From an uncultured Blautia sp. (GTDB lineage: Bacteria > Bacillota > Clostridia > Lachnospirales > Lachnospiraceae), in assembly GCF_934424005.1 (NCBI RefSeq), contig NZ_CAKRXI010000034.1, positions 1 to 34,106 on the forward strand: a stretch of DNA of 34,106 bases. The letters run 5' to 3'. The position numbers and the translations under genes are program-made. Of the stretch, positions 24,356 through 32,508 are shown piece by piece (position 1 is the stretch's first letter; every line of letters begins with the position of its first letter). A model generated the notes under the pieces. The model was not told where the DNA came from, did not search any database, and was given only the letters and a program-made list of their open reading frames with translations.

Positions 24356-25048
24356 ATGCTGGAGATGTTAGATCCTTTAAGGACAATAAATATCTATTCC
24401 GTTGCATTACGGATGATCCTGGCTTGTATATGCGGAGGAATCATCGGAATAGAACGGGAATATAAACGCCGTTCGGCTGGGTTTCGCACACATATACTGA
24501 TCTGTCTGGGCGCTTCTATGACAACACTGACCAGTCAGTATCTGTCGCTGATCTTAAATTATACTACTGATATTTCACGTCTCGGGGCACAGGTGATTTC
24601 AGGAATTGGTTTTATCGGTGCAGGAACGATCATAGTGACAAAACGTCAGAGAGTAAAGGGGCTGACGACGGCATCCGGATTATGGACAGTGGCAGTTGTA
24701 GGACTGGCGCTCGGTGCCGGATTCTACGAAGGTGCGGTTTATGCAAGTGCAGGAATATTTCTTGCGGAGAGTATTTTTACCAGAGTCGGGTATTATATAC
24801 AGAAATATTCTCCGGAGATCAATGTTTATATGGAATATGCGAGCCGTAAATGTCTGAAGCCTGTGCTGCAGTTGTTTCAGATGAAAGAAATAAAAGTACT
24901 GGACATGGAAGTGGCGAAGGAATCAGACAATGGAGAACATAATTTTTATGCGATGTTTGCACTCAGAATCAACAGGGACTGTACAGAAAGTCAGCTGACA
25001 GAACAGCTTATGAAGATTGAGGGTGTGAATATGGTGGAAAAATTGTAG
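24356..25048 (+). CDS. MgtC/SapB family membrane protein, second tandem copy
   Basis: The 230-residue paralogue of the preceding gene has the same blocks: GGIIGIEREYKRRSAGFRTHI, SRLGAQVISGIGFIGAGTI, RVKGLTTASGLW and GAGFYEG. It keeps the consensus GAGTI. The open frame reaches a GTG at 24341, but GGGAGGA (24343-24349) overlaps that part and is best spaced for the ATG at 24356. The two copies are clearly alike in the membrane half and much less in the C-terminal half, which points to an old duplication. A terminator-like inverted repeat follows. Confidence 0.9.
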   Translation: MLEMLDPLRTINIYSVALRMILACICGGIIGIEREYKRRSAGFRTHILICLGASMTTLTSQYLSLILNYTTDISRLGAQVISGIGFIGAGTIIVTKRQRVKGLTTASGLWTVAVVGLALGAGFYEGAVYASAGIFLAESIFTRVGYYIQKYSPEINVYMEYASRKCLKPVLQLFQMKEIKVLDMEVAKESDNGEHNFYAMFALRINRDCTESQLTEQLMKIEGVNMVEKL

Positions 25049-25349
25049 ATGCGGAACAGGAATACAAGAAATTTTAGATGAGATAACCGTTTTGGCTGAG
25101 TAATAAAAGCAGAACGGTTATTTTGATTTATGTATAAAATGACGAATGCAAATGTTTAAAATAAGAGATAGTATAAAGGCGGTAAACATAATGTTTTAGC
25201 ACTGTAAAAAGTGAATGAACTTTTTGAAAGAGTATTGAAAAACTTCTAAAAATGCTTTACACTATACAACGAATATGTGTAGAACAGATAACAAGGTTTC
25301 CTATTATATGCAAGCTATAAGAGGAAATCTGGAGATGGAGGAATGAATC
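25049..25349. other. Intergenic region: terminator of the mgtC pair and pfkA promoter
   Basis: This 301-base gap has no credible gene. An inverted repeat ATAACCGTT...AACGGTTAT (25083-25121) followed by TTTT is a probable terminator. The best promoter for pfkA is TTGAAA (25235-25240), 17 bases, then TACACT (25258-25263), which leaves a leader of about 80 bases. A further TATAAA-like box is near 25172. GATGGAGGAATG precedes the pfkA start. I see no riboswitch fold by eye. Confidence 0.5.
25083..25124 (+). terminator. Probable terminator after the tandem MgtC genes
   Basis: ATAACCGTT and AACGGTTAT pair over nine bases with a long A/T-rich loop, followed by TTTT and then G. The long loop makes it weaker than the other terminators here. 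Confidence 0.6.
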
Positions 25350-26339
25350 ATGGCAGAGAAACAGATAAAAACCATCGGTGTACTTACAAGTGGCGGTGAC
25401 GCGCCGGGAATGAACGCTGCGATCCGTGCTGTTGTAAGACGAGGACTGAGCAGCGGACTGAATGTAAAAGGTATTTACAAGGGATACAACGGTCTTCTTA
25501 ATGAAGAAATCGTTGATATGACTGCCAGAGACGTATCAGATACGATCGAACGCGGTGGTACAATTCTTTATACAGCAAGATGTGCAGAATTCCGTACACC
25601 GGAAGGACAGCAGCGTGGTGCAGAAATCTGTAAGAAACATGGAATCGACGGACTGGTAGTTATCGGTGGAGACGGTTCTTTTGCAGGTGCACAGAAGCTG
25701 GCAAATCTTGGAATCAATACAATCGGTGTTCCGGGAACAATTGACCTGGACATTGCCTGCACAGAGTATACAATCGGATTTGACACAGCAGTAAATACAG
25801 CAATGGAGGCAATCGATAAAGTTCGTGATACTTCCACATCTCACGAAAGATGCAGTATTATCGAAGTTATGGGACGTAATGCAGGATACCTTGCTATGTG
25901 GTGCGGTATCGCCAATGGCGCAGAAGACGTCCTGATCCCTGAGAAATATGACTATGATGAGCAGAAACTGATCAATAACATTATTGCAAGCCGTAAAGCA
26001 GGAAAGAAACACCATATCATCGTAAACGCAGAGGGTATTGGTCATTCTGAGGCTATGGCAAGACGTATTGAAGCAGCTACAGGTATTGAGACACGTGCAA
26101 CGATCCTCGGACATATGCAGCGTGGTGGAAACCCGACATGTAAGGACCGTGTATATGCATCTATGATGGGTGCACTTGCCGTAGACCTTCTTGTACAGGG
26201 TAAATCCTGTCGAGTTGTTGGATATCGTCATGGAGAATTCATGGACTTCGATATTAACGAAGCACTTGCTATGCAGAAAGATGTATCCCCATATATGTGG
26301 GAAGTATGTAACTCTCTTTCTCATAACTACAAAAAATAA
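25350..26339 (+). CDS. pfkA: ATP-dependent 6-phosphofructokinase
   Basis: The 329-residue glycolytic enzyme phosphorylates fructose 6-phosphate at C1. It has TSGGDAPGMNAAIR at the N-terminus, an ERGGT segment, GGDGS (106-110) with the Gly that marks the ATP-dependent type, and the MGRNAGYLA and GHMQRGG fructose-phosphate-binding blocks. The catalytic motif reads PGTIDLDI: Asp132 and Asp134 are kept, but the middle residue, Asn in the usual TIDND, is Leu133. The Arg residues of the allosteric site (AAIRAVVRRG) are present. GGAGG is well placed. It has its own promoter region and lies downstream of an inserted-looking cassette after dnaE. Confidence 0.96.
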   Translation: MAEKQIKTIGVLTSGGDAPGMNAAIRAVVRRGLSSGLNVKGIYKGYNGLLNEEIVDMTARDVSDTIERGGTILYTARCAEFRTPEGQQRGAEICKKHGIDGLVVIGGDGSFAGAQKLANLGINTIGVPGTIDLDIACTEYTIGFDTAVNTAMEAIDKVRDTSTSHERCSIIEVMGRNAGYLAMWCGIANGAEDVLIPEKYDYDEQKLINNIIASRKAGKKHHIIVNAEGIGHSEAMARRIEAATGIETRATILGHMQRGGNPTCKDRVYASMMGALAVDLLVQGKSCRVVGYRHGEFMDFDINEALAMQKDVSPYMWEVCNSLSHNYKK

Positions 26340-26358
26340 AAATACGACGTTTTTACAG

Positions 26359-26384
26359 CGGAGGCCACCGTCAGGCGGCCTCCG
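26359..26384 (+). terminator. GC-rich inverted repeat after pfkA
   Basis: CGGAGGCC, a ten-base loop, then GGCCTCCG form an 8-pair GC-only stem 20 bases after the pfkA stop. It is followed by TTCTGG, not a U tract, so it is a weak terminator or an mRNA 3' stabiliser that lets some transcripts continue into the methyltransferase gene. Confidence 0.55.
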
Positions 26385-26407
26385 TTCTGGATTAAAGGAG
26401 TAACTGA

Positions 26408-27184
26408 ATGATTTCCAGTGCACAGAATACACAGGTTAAGAATATAATAAAGCTGAATCAGAAGGCAAAGGCGAGAAGAGAACAGGGACTTTTCATTGCA
26501 GAAGGAAGAAAAATGTTCCTGGAGGCACCGGATGACTGGATTGAGAAAATCTATGTGGCAGAATCAATGCTCGAAGATGAAGAAGTAATGAAAAAGGTAC
26601 GGAGATTTTCCTGGGATGCAGTTGAGAACGGTGTGTTCAGGCAGATGTGTGATACACAGACGCCACAGGGAATCCTTACCGTACTCCGACAGCCTTCTTA
26701 CGAACTGGAAGACCTTCTGAAAGAGGAAAAACCCCTTCTTATGGTTTTGGAGGATCTGCAGGATCCCGGAAATGCAGGGACGATCATCCGAACCGGAGAA
26801 GGCGCCGGAGTGAGTGGCGTTTTCCTGACAAAAACCTGTGTGGATATTACAAACCCAAAGGTAATTCGCGCAACGATGGGATCTGTTTACAGAATTCCTT
26901 TTTTCTATGTGGAAGATGTGGTATCATTAAAACAGAAACTTCAGGGAAGAGGAATCCGCTTTTTTGCTGCACATTTACAGGGTAAAAACTCATATGACAG
27001 GGAATCCTATAAGGATGGAACTGCGTTTCTGATAGGAAACGAAGGAAAGGGCCTTACAGACCAGGCTGCGGATGCAGCAGACTGTCTGATCCGGATCCCG
27101 ATGTGCGGGCAGGTGGAATCCCTTAATGCAGCTATGGCGGCCGGAATACTCATGTATGAGGCGGCAAGGCAGAGGAGGGGATAA
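26408..27184 (+). CDS. TrmH/SpoU-family RNA 2'-O-methyltransferase
   Basis: The 258-residue SPOUT enzyme would move a methyl group from S-adenosylmethionine to a ribose 2'-OH in rRNA or tRNA. Motif 1 is DPGNAGTIIRTGEGAG (119-134), motif 2 is LIGNEGKGL (208-216), motif 3 is IPMCGQVESLN (230-240) followed by the AAMAAGILMYE knot helix. An N-terminal substrate-binding domain (about 1-100) resembles those of rRNA-directed members such as RlmB/TsnR. The exact target nucleotide cannot be assigned. AAAGGAG precedes the ATG. It ends one base before the nfeD start. Confidence 0.93.
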   Translation: MISSAQNTQVKNIIKLNQKAKARREQGLFIAEGRKMFLEAPDDWIEKIYVAESMLEDEEVMKKVRRFSWDAVENGVFRQMCDTQTPQGILTVLRQPSYELEDLLKEEKPLLMVLEDLQDPGNAGTIIRTGEGAGVSGVFLTKTCVDITNPKVIRATMGSVYRIPFFYVEDVVSLKQKLQGRGIRFFAAHLQGKNSYDRESYKDGTAFLIGNEGKGLTDQAADAADCLIRIPMCGQVESLNAAMAAGILMYEAARQRRG

Positions 27185-27185
27185 G

Positions 27186-27626
27186 ATGGAACCTTTAATG
27201 TGGCTGATCGTGTTGGCGGTCTTTCTTGTGATCGAGGCAATCACGGTAGGACTGACTACGATCTGGTTTGCAGGAGGCGCACTGGTCGCAGCGATTGCGT
27301 CAGGTGCAGGTGCAGGTATACTGGTGCAGTGGATCCTGTTTTTAGTCATTTCACTGGTCCTGCTGATTTTTACAAGACCACTGGCAGTTCGATATATGAA
27401 TAAGGGTGTGCCGAAGACCAATGTAAACAGCCTGATCGGAGAAAAAGCTGTTGTGATTCAGAAGATCAATAATCTGGAGCAGACAGGGCAGGTCCGTATC
27501 AATGATATTGAATGGATGGCGAGAACATCTTCTGATGAAGTAACGATTCCGGAACAGACAGTTGTAACAATTGAAGCTGTTCAGGGAGTAAAACTGATTG
27601 TGAAAGAAGAAAAGGAGGGTAAGTAA
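27186..27626 (+). CDS. NfeD family membrane protein
   Basis: The 146-residue protein has two to three membrane helices in the first 60 residues and a C-terminal OB fold (about 75-140: NVNSLIGEKAVV, GQVRINDIEWMARTS, TIEAVQGVKLIV). This is the short NfeD form that partners SPFH/stomatin proteins. The frame is open from 27126 inside the methyltransferase gene, but GAGGAGGGG at 27172-27181 fits the ATG at 27186. The SPFH partner starts one base after its stop codon. Together they are expected to form a membrane microdomain scaffold. Confidence 0.92.
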   Translation: MEPLMWLIVLAVFLVIEAITVGLTTIWFAGGALVAAIASGAGAGILVQWILFLVISLVLLIFTRPLAVRYMNKGVPKTNVNSLIGEKAVVIQKINNLEQTGQVRINDIEWMARTSSDEVTIPEQTVVTIEAVQGVKLIVKEEKEGK

Positions 27627-27627
27627 C

Positions 27628-28566
27628 ATGGCAGGAATTATTATTTTTATAGTACTCATCGTACTTGTACTCTGGATCCTGGCATCCTGTATCCGTATTG
27701 TGCCACAGGCATATGCAATCGTTGTAGAACGTCTTGGTGCATACAAAGAAACATGGAACACAGGTATTCATTTCAAAACACCATTTATTGACCGTGTGGC
27801 AAGAAGAGTCAATCTGAAAGAGCAGGTTGTGGATTTTCCACCACAGCCGGTTATTACCAAAGATAACGTAACAATGCAGATCGATACTGTTGTGTTTTTC
27901 CAGATTACAGATCCAAAGCTTTTTGCATATGGTGTGGAAAATCCGATCATGGCAATCGAAAATCTGTCAGCGACAACCCTTAGAAACATCATCGGTGACA
28001 TGGAACTGGATGAAACGCTGACTTCCCGTGAAGTTATCAACACTAAGATGCGTGCATCCCTGGATGTGGCAACAGATCCGTGGGGAATCAAAGTAAATCG
28101 TGTGGAACTGAAAAATATTATTCCGCCGGCAGCAATCCAGGAAGCTATGGAGAAACAGATGAAGGCTGAGCGTGAAAGACGTGAAGCAATTCTCCGCGCA
28201 GAAGGTGAGAAAAAATCTACGATCCTTGTTGCAGAAGGTAAAAAAGAATCTGCAATCCTCGATGCGGAAGCTGAGAAACAGGCTGCGATTCTGAAAGCAG
28301 AAGCGCAGAAAGAACGTATGATCAAAGAGGCTGAAGGACAGGCGGAGGCAGTTCTGAAAGTTCAGAAAGCTAATGCAGAAGGTATCCGTATGATCCGTGA
28401 AGCCGGGGCAGATCAGGCAGTACTTACACTGAAGAGCCTGGAAGCATTTGGAAAGGCAGCAGATGGTAAGGCTACCAAGATCATTATCCCGTCTGAGATC
28501 CAGGGACTGGCAGGACTTGCATCATCTCTGAAAGAGATTGTTACAGATAAAAAGGAAGAGGAGTAA
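27628..28566 (+). CDS. SPFH/band 7 (stomatin/QmcA-like) membrane scaffold protein
   Basis: The 312-residue protein has an N-terminal membrane helix (about 3-22), the SPFH domain (about 23-175, including [19 protein letters not shown] and the PITMQID-like [11 protein letters not shown]) and a long Ala/Glu/Lys coiled coil (about 175-265) made of repeating AEGxK units. Such proteins oligomerise into large rings that organise membrane domains and help membrane proteases. AAGGAGGG lies at the end of nfeD. argF starts 5 bases after its stop, so the operon continues into arginine synthesis. Confidence 0.94.
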   Translation: MAGIIIFIVLIVLVLWILASCIRIVPQAYAIVVERLGAYKETWNTGIHFKTPFIDRVARRVNLKEQVVDFPPQPVITKDNVTMQIDTVVFFQITDPKLFAYGVENPIMAIENLSATTLRNIIGDMELDETLTSREVINTKMRASLDVATDPWGIKVNRVELKNIIPPAAIQEAMEKQMKAERERREAILRAEGEKKSTILVAEGKKESAILDAEAEKQAAILKAEAQKERMIKEAEGQAEAVLKVQKANAEGIRMIREAGADQAVLTLKSLEAFGKAADGKATKIIIPSEIQGLAGLASSLKEIVTDKKEEE

Positions 28567-28571
28567 CTGTT

Positions 28572-29573
28572 ATGAATTTAAAAGGACGTAATTTTCTTAC
28601 ACTGAAAGATTTTACACCAGAAGAGATCACCTACATGATCGATCTCGCTGCTGAATTAAAAGCAAAGAAAAAAGCAGGAGAGCTTCATGAATATTACAAA
28701 GGCAAAAACATTGCCCTGATCTTTGAGAAAACAAGTACCAGAACACGTTGTGCATTTGAAGTAGCTGCTCATGACCTTGGAATGGGCAGTACATATCTGG
28801 ATCCGACCGGTTCTCAGATCGGCAAGAAAGAAAGTATTGCTGATACAGCAAGAGTTCTCGGAAGAATGTATGAAGGAATTGAATACAGAGGATTTGGACA
28901 GGATATCGTTGAAGAACTGGCCAAATATGCAGGCGTTCCGGTATGGAACGGACTGACAAACGAATATCATCCGACACAGATGCTGGCAGACATGCTGACC
29001 ATCCGTGAGCATTTTGGAGATCTCAAGGGCCGCTGTCTGGTATACATGGGAGATGCCCGTTATAACATGGGTAACTCACTGATGATCGCATGCTCCAAGC
29101 TTGGAATGCATTTTGTAGCATGCACAACAAAGAAATACTTCCCGAATCAGGAACTTGTAGATCTGTGCAAGACTTATGCAGAGGCTTCCGGTGGAAGTGT
29201 GACTCTGACAGAAGATGTGCAGACAGGAACAAAAGACGCAGATGTAATCTATACAGATGTATGGGTATCTATGGGTGAGCCGGATGAAGTATGGGAAGAG
29301 CGTATCAAAGACCTGACACCATACAAAGTAACTGCTGATGTTATGAAAAATGCAGGGGAAAAAGCAATCTTCCTTCACTGCCTGCCGGCATTCCATGACC
29401 TCAAGACAAAGATCGGCAAGGAAATGGGAGAACGTTTCAACCTGACAGATATGGAAGTGACAGATGAGGTATTCGAATCTGCACAGTCTCATGTGTTTGA
29501 TGAAGCAGAAAACCGTATGCACACAATCAAAGCAGTTATGGTGGCAACTCTTGGAGAGCCGGAGAACAAATGA
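28572..29573 (+). CDS. argF: Ornithine carbamoyltransferase
   Basis: The 333-residue enzyme makes citrulline from ornithine and carbamoyl phosphate. It has the carbamoyl-phosphate motif STRTR (55-59), HPTQ (133-136), the WVSMG loop (231-235) of ornithine binding and HCLPA (269-273) with the catalytic Cys270. Length and the long N-terminal half resemble the ArgF/ArgI type. Anabolic and catabolic (ArcB) roles cannot be separated by sequence alone, but arginine deiminase genes are not nearby, so synthesis is more likely. Its last base pairs overlap the birA start (ATGA). Confidence 0.95.
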   Translation: MNLKGRNFLTLKDFTPEEITYMIDLAAELKAKKKAGELHEYYKGKNIALIFEKTSTRTRCAFEVAAHDLGMGSTYLDPTGSQIGKKESIADTARVLGRMYEGIEYRGFGQDIVEELAKYAGVPVWNGLTNEYHPTQMLADMLTIREHFGDLKGRCLVYMGDARYNMGNSLMIACSKLGMHFVACTTKKYFPNQELVDLCKTYAEASGGSVTLTEDVQTGTKDADVIYTDVWVSMGEPDEVWEERIKDLTPYKVTADVMKNAGEKAIFLHCLPAFHDLKTKIGKEMGERFNLTDMEVTDEVFESAQSHVFDEAENRMHTIKAVMVATLGEPENK

Positions 29574-30376
29574 TAGATACTGTATATTCAAAGGAAACAA
29601 TTTCAAAAGAGATAAACACAAAATGGGCGGGCAAAACCGTCCATTTTGCAAAAGAAACAGATTCCACAAATGAGTGGTGCAAGCGCATGTCAAAAGAAAA
29701 TGCGGAACACGGAACACTGGCAGTTGCAGAATTTCAGTCTGCCGGTAAGGGAAGGCTGGGACGTAAATGGACGGCACCGGAGGGAAGTTCAGTGATGATG
29801 TCCATTCTTCTGCGGCCGGAATTTGAACCGCAATATGCGTCTATGCTGACACTTGTAATGGGGTTGAGCGTGGCGCAGGCAGTGCGCGAGCTTGGTGTGG
29901 AAGTTTCTATCAAATGGCCGAACGATGTGGTCGTTTCTCATAAAAAAATCTGCGGAATCCTGACAGAAATGGGATTGCAGGATGGAAAGATCCGAGAAGT
30001 GGTGATCGGTGTCGGACTGAATGTAAATCTGAAAGAAATTCAGGATGAACTGAAAGACAAAGCAACCTCTCTGTACCTGGAAACGGGAAAAACATATGAC
30101 AGAAACCGGCTGATCGGGCTTGTTATGGAGAAATTTGAAATTAATTATGAAAAATTCATTCAGACGTGTGATCTGGCGTTAATGCTGGATGAGTATAATA
30201 TGCTGCTGGCAAATAAGAGCCAGCCGGTCCGCGTTCTGGATAAGATCAGCCCGTATGAAGGCGTGGCTCTGGAAATCGATAAAGATGGAGCACTTCTGGT
30301 GCGTGTGCAGAGTGGAGAGATTCGTAAAGTGTGCTCCGGAGAAGTGTCTGTGAGAGGATTGTACAGCTATATTTAA
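29570..30376 (+). CDS. birA: Biotin--[acetyl-CoA-carboxylase] ligase, monofunctional (no DNA-binding domain)
   Basis: The 268-residue enzyme joins biotin to the carboxylase carrier protein. Motifs are ETDSTNEW (29-36), the biotinyl-AMP loop GKGRLGRKW (59-67), KWPND (115-119) and GVGLNVN, plus the C-terminal SH3-like domain. The N-terminal helix-turn-helix of bifunctional BirA is absent, since the catalytic domain begins almost at once. It should therefore not repress biotin genes directly. The ATG overlaps the argF stop by four bases, so translation is coupled. Confidence 0.94.
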   Translation: MIDTVYSKETISKEINTKWAGKTVHFAKETDSTNEWCKRMSKENAEHGTLAVAEFQSAGKGRLGRKWTAPEGSSVMMSILLRPEFEPQYASMLTLVMGLSVAQAVRELGVEVSIKWPNDVVVSHKKICGILTEMGLQDGKIREVVIGVGLNVNLKEIQDELKDKATSLYLETGKTYDRNRLIGLVMEKFEINYEKFIQTCDLALMLDEYNMLLANKSQPVRVLDKISPYEGVALEIDKDGALLVRVQSGEIRKVCSGEVSVRGLYSYI

Positions 30377-30417
30377 GTTGCTGTGGACGGGAACATATTT
30401 AACAAAGGAGTTTTTAT

Positions 30418-30780
30418 ATGTATCAGGAAAATGTTGTGCTCTGCGGTGCAAGCGCTTATGAGCAGAAATATTATTTTAATCAGGATTTTGATTCTCTTCC
30501 GGAATCGATCAAGCAGGAACTGCATATCATGTGTGTCCTTTATACCGAAGATATCGGCGGAATCCTGACGCTGGAGTTTGATGATAATGGCAGTCTGCAG
30601 TTCAAGACAGAGGCACTGGATTCCGATGCCATGTATGATGATATTGGAAGTGTTCTTAAGATCAAACAGCTGCAGACCGAAAAAAGAGAACTTCTGCAGT
30701 CTCTGGAAATGTATTATAAGGTATTTTTCCTTGGTGAGACCATCGAAGATGATGGCGAAATGATTGGTAAGGAAAGCTGA
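30418..30780 (+). CDS. Small conserved protein of unknown function (DUF6145-like)
   Basis: The 120-residue acidic cytoplasmic protein has no signal peptide or membrane helix. Visible blocks are ASAYEQKYYFN, LPESIKQELHIMCVLYTEDIGGIL and a C-terminal helix IKQLQTEKRELLQSLEMYY. I believe it is the Lachnospiraceae family listed as DUF6145, but this is from memory. AAAGGAG sits before the ATG. It is placed between birA and dusB with short gaps and ends three bases before dusB, so it is co-transcribed with tRNA-modification and biotin genes. Function unknown. Confidence 0.8.
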   Translation: MYQENVVLCGASAYEQKYYFNQDFDSLPESIKQELHIMCVLYTEDIGGILTLEFDDNGSLQFKTEALDSDAMYDDIGSVLKIKQLQTEKRELLQSLEMYYKVFFLGETIEDDGEMIGKES

Positions 30781-30783
30781 TCT

Positions 30784-31767
30784 ATGGAAACACTTATGAA
30801 AATGAAGTGGAAAATTGGCTCTGTAAAGATAGAGAATCCTTTTATTCTGGCACCAATGGCTGGAGTTACGGATCTTCCATTCCGTATTCTCTGTAAGGAG
30901 CAAGGGGCAGGTCTGTTGTGCACAGAGATGGTCAGTGCAAAAGCGATTTCTTTCCATAATAAAAATACAATCTCTCTTATGCAGATCGATCCGGTGGAGC
31001 ATCCGGTTTCCATGCAGATTTTTGGAAGTGAGCCGGATCTGATGGCAGAAGTTGCAAAAAGTATCGAAGAACAGCCATTTGATATCCTGGATATCAATAT
31101 GGGCTGTCCGGTCCCGAAGGTAGTCAATAACGGAGAGGGGTCTGCACTGCTTAAAAATCCGGAACTGATCCGGGAAATTGTGACAAAAGTTTCCCATGCG
31201 GTGAAGAAACCGGTAACGGCGAAGATTCGTATTGGTTTTGAGGGATATCCGGTAGATCCAGTGGAGATTGCAAAGATCATTGAGGATTCCGGTGCAGCTG
31301 CAGTTGCGGTCCACGGAAGAACAAGACAGCAGTATTATGCAGGCGAAGCGGACTGGGATACGATCCGCAGGATCAAAGAAGCGGTATCTATTCCAGTCAT
31401 TGGAAACGGGGATGTGGATTCTCCAAAGAAAGCAGAAGCACTGGTGCGTGAGACAGGCTGTGATGGGATCATGATTGGTCGCGCAGTGAGAGGAAATCCA
31501 TGGATCTTCCGTGAGATGAACCATTATTTTACTACGGGAGAGCTGCTTCCGCGTCCATCCTGGGAAGAAATCAGAGAGATGATTCTTCGTCATGCAAGAA
31601 TGCAGATCGAACTGAAAGGTGAATTTACCGGAATCCGTGAAATGCGTAAGCATATTGCATGGTATACTTCAGGAATGAGACATAGTGCAGGGCTGCGCAG
31701 AGATTCCAATCTGGTCAGCAGCTATGAAGAATTGGAAAAGCTGCTGGATGTTACTGTTCAGAGATAA
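30784..31767 (+). CDS. dusB: tRNA dihydrouridine synthase
   Basis: The 327-residue FMN-dependent enzyme reduces uridines in tRNA. It has the opening NPFILAPMAGVTDLPFR (18-34), MGCPVPKV with the catalytic Cys108, the VHGRTRQQYY segment, an IGNGDV flavin-binding strand and the DGIMIGRAVRGNPW phosphate-binding block. These match DusB most closely. AAGGAAAG lies 7 bases before the ATG. A large terminator follows, ending the operon that began upstream of argF. Confidence 0.94.
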   Translation: METLMKMKWKIGSVKIENPFILAPMAGVTDLPFRILCKEQGAGLLCTEMVSAKAISFHNKNTISLMQIDPVEHPVSMQIFGSEPDLMAEVAKSIEEQPFDILDINMGCPVPKVVNNGEGSALLKNPELIREIVTKVSHAVKKPVTAKIRIGFEGYPVDPVEIAKIIEDSGAAAVAVHGRTRQQYYAGEADWDTIRRIKEAVSIPVIGNGDVDSPKKAEALVRETGCDGIMIGRAVRGNPWIFREMNHYFTTGELLPRPSWEEIREMILRHARMQIELKGEFTGIREMRKHIAWYTSGMRHSAGLRRDSNLVSSYEELEKLLDVTVQR

Positions 31768-31785
31768 AACAAGGAAAATTACAGA

Positions 31786-31827
31786 AGCTGGGAATTCGCG
31801 GTTAATCGCGGAATTCCGGCTTTTTTG
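31786..31827 (+). terminator. Terminator after dusB
   Basis: AGCTGGGAATTCGCG and CGCGGAATTCCGGCT pair around a 6-base loop (with one or two mismatches) and are followed by a run of T residues. Confidence 0.92.
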
Positions 31828-31831
31828 GTTC

Positions 31832-31860
31832 TTGACAAGGTATACAGATTTGGGTATAAT
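31832..31860 (+). promoter_or_regulatory. Consensus promoter for greA-lysS
   Basis: TTGACA (31832-31837), a 17-base spacer and TATAAT (31855-31860) are a perfect sigma-A promoter. Transcription would start near 31867, leaving a leader of about 128 bases before greA. Confidence 0.93.
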
Positions 31861-31994
31861 ACAGAAATTGTGAATATCCTAGAATAAGTCTGCCCGTTTT
31901 GAGGTATGATGTTTTGAGAAGTTATGTAGACAGCGATTATTCCGGGAATATATATCCAATAAATATCCGGCTATTTTGAAAGGGTGTAAGGATT

Positions 31995-32477
31995 ATGGAA
32001 GAAAAGAAGAATTTATTAACATATGCAGGTCTTAAAAAACTGGAAGATGAGCTGCATGATTTAAAAGTAGTAAAAAGAAAAGAAGTTGCAGGTAAGATCA
32101 AAGAAGCAAGAGAACAGGGTGACCTTTCTGAGAATGCTGAATATGATGCAGCAAAAGATGAGCAGAGAGACATCGAAGCAAGAATCGAAGAAATCGAAAA
32201 AATCCTTAAAAATGCAGAAGTCGTTGTAGAAGATGAAGTAGATCTTGATAAGATCAACGTTGGATGCAAGGTTAAAGTATATGACTATGAATTCGATGAA
32301 GATATGGAATTAAAGATTGTTGGTTCTACAGAAGCGAACAGCCTGGAAGGTAAGATCTCCAATGAATCTCCAGTAGGAAAAGCTCTGATCGGTGCACATA
32401 CAGGAGATGTTGTTGAAGTAGAAATGCCAATGGGAATCATGAAATACAAAGTTCTGGAGATCCAGAGAAACGTTTAA
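31995..32477 (+). CDS. greA: Transcription elongation factor GreA
   Basis: The 160-residue factor rescues backtracked RNA polymerase by stimulating transcript cleavage. The N-terminal coiled coil (about 8-75) carries the acidic tip GDLSENAEY (42-50) with Asp43 and Glu46. The C-terminal FKBP-like domain (about 80-158) includes SPVGKALIGAHTGDVVEVEMP. GAAAGGGTG precedes the ATG. lysS follows 31 bases later without a terminator. Confidence 0.96.
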   Translation: MEEKKNLLTYAGLKKLEDELHDLKVVKRKEVAGKIKEAREQGDLSENAEYDAAKDEQRDIEARIEEIEKILKNAEVVVEDEVDLDKINVGCKVKVYDYEFDEDMELKIVGSTEANSLEGKISNESPVGKALIGAHTGDVVEVEMPMGIMKYKVLEIQRNV

Positions 32478-32508
32478 ATAAGTCAAAAAACAGAAGGAGG
32501 CCAACAAA

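Noticed and set aside
26341..26407. GC-rich inverted repeat considered as a mobile-element end or attachment site
   Set aside because: No target duplication, integrase or transposase nearby; simpler as a hairpin after pfkA.
25536..26432. 298-codon minus-strand open frame opposite pfkA
   Set aside because: Cys-rich shadow of a well-conserved glycolytic gene; no motif or credible start.
28150..28420. Repeating coding pattern in the SPFH gene considered as a DNA tandem repeat
   Set aside because: The repetition is at protein level (AEGxK coiled-coil units) and is normal for this family.
30373..31653. 426-codon open frame on the minus strand opposite the small orphan protein and dusB
   Set aside because: The plus-strand genes are clear and motif-rich. 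The antisense product is rich in Cys, His, Ile and Phe with no family motif, and such frames arise where the sense gene rarely uses TTA, CTA or TCA codons.
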